Assembly: GCA_003154855.1 (NCBI GenBank)
Contig: PMEV01000464.1
Span: 1-21,210 of the forward strand
Source of the DNA: Bryobacterales bacterium
GTDB taxonomy: Bacteria > Acidobacteriota > Terriglobia > Bryobacterales > Bryobacteraceae
Reading direction: 5' to 3'
DNA length: 21,210 bases
The first letter of the stretch is position 1. The number at the start of each line of letters is the position of its first letter. A program made the position numbers and the translations under genes. Below are positions 19,783-21,210 of the stretch, piece after piece. The notes below the pieces were generated by a model. The model searched no databases and had not been told where the DNA came from. It saw only the letters and a list, made by a program, of their open reading frames with translations.

Positions 19783-21204
19783 ATGAACTTGAGTACGAGT
19801 CAGGTGGAAATACTGCTACTAACGGGTTTGGGGGTCTTGGCCCTCATATTCATTTTTGGAATGCTGGCCAGTCTGTACCGGAAGGTGGGACCGCACGAAG
19901 CCCTGATTATCTATGGCATGGGCGGTACCCGCATTGTCAAGGGCCGCGGCGCAGTAATCGCTCCGGTGATCGTGAACTGCCGGGTCCTGTCGCTGGAGCT
20001 GATGTCGTTCGACGTGGCGCCCAAGCAGGACATGTACACCAAGCAGGGCGTGGCGGTGACGGTGGAAGCGGTGGCGCAGATCAAGGTGAAGTCCGACAAC
20101 GAATCCATCGAGACCGCGGCCGAGCAGTTCCTGACCAAGAGCCCGCAGGAACGGGAAGGGCTGATCCGGCTGGTGATGGAAGGCCACTTGCGGGGCATCA
20201 TCGGCCAGCTCACGGTGGAAGAAATCGTCAAGCAGCCGGAAATGGTGAGCGACAAGATGCGGGCCACTTGCGCGGACGATATCAGCAAAATGGGGCTGGA
20301 AGTGATCTCGTTCACCATTAAGGAAGTGCGGGATCAGAACGAGTACATCGCCAACATGGGGAAGCCGGACGTGGCACGCATCAAGCGGGACGCCGACGTA
20401 GCCACGGCGGAGGCCGAGCGCGACACGGCCATGCGGCGCGCGGTGGCGCAGCGCGATGCGGCGGTGGCCAGGGCGGAAGCCGATAAGCAGCGGGTTCTGG
20501 CGGAGACGCTTTCGCAGGCCGCGCAGGCCGAGGCGCAACGGGACCTGGAAGTCAAGAAGGCCACCTACCTGGAGACGGTGAAGAGGCAGCAGGCGCAGGC
20601 CGACAAGGCCTACGACATACAGACCAACGTCATGCAGCAGCAGTTGGTGGCCGAGCAGGTGAAAGTGCAGCAGGTGGAGAAGGAACAGCAGGTGCTGGTG
20701 CAGGACGCCGAAATCCAGCGCCGCGAACGGGAGTTGATCGCCACCGTGCTGAAGCCGGCCGAGATCGAGCGGCAGCGGATCGAGACGCTGGCCGAGGCCG
20801 AGAAGCAGCGGCTGATCGCGGAGGCCGAGGGCCATGCGGCGTCGACGCGCGCTACCGGCGAGGCCGAAGCCGAAATCATCTTCAAGAAGGGCGAAGCCGA
20901 AGCCAAGGCCCTCAACGTGAAGGCGGGAGCCTACCAGGAGTGGAACCAGGCGGCGGTGGTCGACCGGCTGATCGGCAGTCTGCCGGAGGTGGCGCGGGCG
21001 CTGGCGGCGCCGCTGGCCAACGTGGACAAGATTACGATCGTCTCGACGGGAGACGGCCAGGCGGCTGGGATGCACAAGATCACGGGCGACATGACGCAGA
21101 TGGCGGCGCAGATCCCGGCGCTGTTCGAGACGCTCTCGGGGATGAAGGTTTCCGAGCTGCTCTCGAAAGTAAAAACGATCGGACAGCCAGAGAAAGGGGC
21201 CTGA
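19783..21204 (+). CDS. Flotillin (SPFH-domain membrane scaffold protein)
   Basis: 473 aa. The ATG at 19783 has AAGGAG 5 nt upstream and opens the membrane anchor (VEILLLTGLGVLALIFIFGM); an alternative start six codons upstream lacks these. Residues about 30-200 are the SPFH/band 7 domain (VGPHEALIIYGMGGTRIVKG, LELMSFDVAPKQDMYTKQGV, LRGIIGQLTVEEIVKQPEMV, IKEVRDQNEYIANMGKPDVA). Residues about 205-400 form the flotillin coiled coil rich in Ala/Glu repeats (ATAEAERDTAMRRAVAQRDA, IAEAEGHAASTRATGEAEAE). The C-terminus holds the conserved WNQAAVVDRLIGSLPEVARA and a final oligomerisation helix. Flotillins organise membrane domains and are associated with the NfeD partner encoded just upstream (as in Bacillus YuaF-YuaG). 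Length is typical. Confidence 0.96.
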   Translation: MNLSTSQVEILLLTGLGVLALIFIFGMLASLYRKVGPHEALIIYGMGGTRIVKGRGAVIAPVIVNCRVLSLELMSFDVAPKQDMYTKQGVAVTVEAVAQIKVKSDNESIETAAEQFLTKSPQEREGLIRLVMEGHLRGIIGQLTVEEIVKQPEMVSDKMRATCADDISKMGLEVISFTIKEVRDQNEYIANMGKPDVARIKRDADVATAEAERDTAMRRAVAQRDAAVARAEADKQRVLAETLSQAAQAEAQRDLEVKKATYLETVKRQQAQADKAYDIQTNVMQQQLVAEQVKVQQVEKEQQVLVQDAEIQRRERELIATVLKPAEIERQRIETLAEAEKQRLIAEAEGHAASTRATGEAEAEIIFKKGEAEAKALNVKAGAYQEWNQAAVVDRLIGSLPEVARALAAPLANVDKITIVSTGDGQAAGMHKITGDMTQMAAQIPALFETLSGMKVSELLSKVKTIGQPEKGA

Positions 21205-21205
21205 C

Positions 21206-21210
21206 ATGGC
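21206..21210 (+). CDS. Possible start of a further gene (cut by the window edge)
   Basis: An ATG at 21206 follows the flotillin stop by one base, with AAAGGGG about 8 nt before it. This fits a tightly packed operon continuing past the window. Only five bases are visible, so nothing can be said about the product. Confidence 0.3.

Noticed and set aside
19819..21207. 462-residue minus-strand frame opposite the flotillin gene
   Set aside because: Its His/Leu/Arg-rich composition is what the antisense of a Glu/Ala/Gln-rich coiled coil gives; the flotillin frame is certain.
1..21210. tRNA, rRNA or CRISPR features
   Set aside because: I saw no cloverleaf-like gap, rRNA segment or regularly spaced repeat; nearly all DNA is coding and gaps are under 200 bp.

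Overview
The window is a high-GC bacterial chromosome segment with dense, mostly short-gapped genes. It most likely comes from an Acidobacteriota genome of the Solibacter/Bryobacter type. That is an inference: two paralogous proteins carry a region resembling the acidobacterial VWFA-related domain, and the mix of ThuA-like, YtxH, CpsB-type PHP phosphatase, FmdB zinc ribbon and NfeD-flotillin genes fits that group. No rRNA, tRNA, CRISPR array, transposase or phage structural gene is visible.

Layout. (1) 1-4108, minus strand: a four-gene unit of poorly characterised proteins. In transcription order these are a 755-aa protein with an internally duplicated Cys-containing domain, a DUF1360-like membrane protein, a 79-aa protein starting Met-Ser-Cys-Cys, and an exported DUF6345-like protein with caspase-like His and Cys motifs that is cut by the window edge. 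(2) 4305-6135: an exported ThuA-like protein on plus, overlapping tail to tail with rlmN on minus. (3) 6170-12132, minus: a signalling block made of a PAS histidine kinase with a Cys-rich loop, a translationally coupled CpaE/TadZ-like protein lacking the ATPase lysines, and two tandemly duplicated HEAT-repeat proteins with vWA-like C-termini that have lost the metal-binding motif. (4) 12214-13946, minus: a CpsB-type tyrosine phosphatase, a membrane coiled-coil protein and a YtxH protein. (5) 14019-15431: recX on plus abutting a fumarylacetoacetase-family gene on minus. (6) 15540-17306, minus: a lone OLD-like ATPase/TOPRIM protein, divergent from (7) a lipoprotein and an FmdB zinc-ribbon gene. 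(8) 18330-21204, plus: a small membrane protein, an XRE regulator, an NfeD-like protein with a histidine-rich loop, and a flotillin. A 17-bp motif occurs twice here, once inside the promoter of the small membrane protein gene and once over the start codon of the XRE gene.

Working together. The NfeD and flotillin genes are a known partner pair in membrane microdomain assembly, and the XRE protein is coupled to them by an ATGA overlap, so it probably controls them. The kinase and CpaE-like protein are also ATGA-coupled and probably act together. The best candidates for something undescribed are the 1-4108 operon, the duplicated HEAT/pseudo-vWA pair with its kinase and pseudo-ATPase neighbours, and the XRE/NfeD/flotillin regulatory circuit. 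All functional statements come from reading the sequence and from memory of families; no database search was run.
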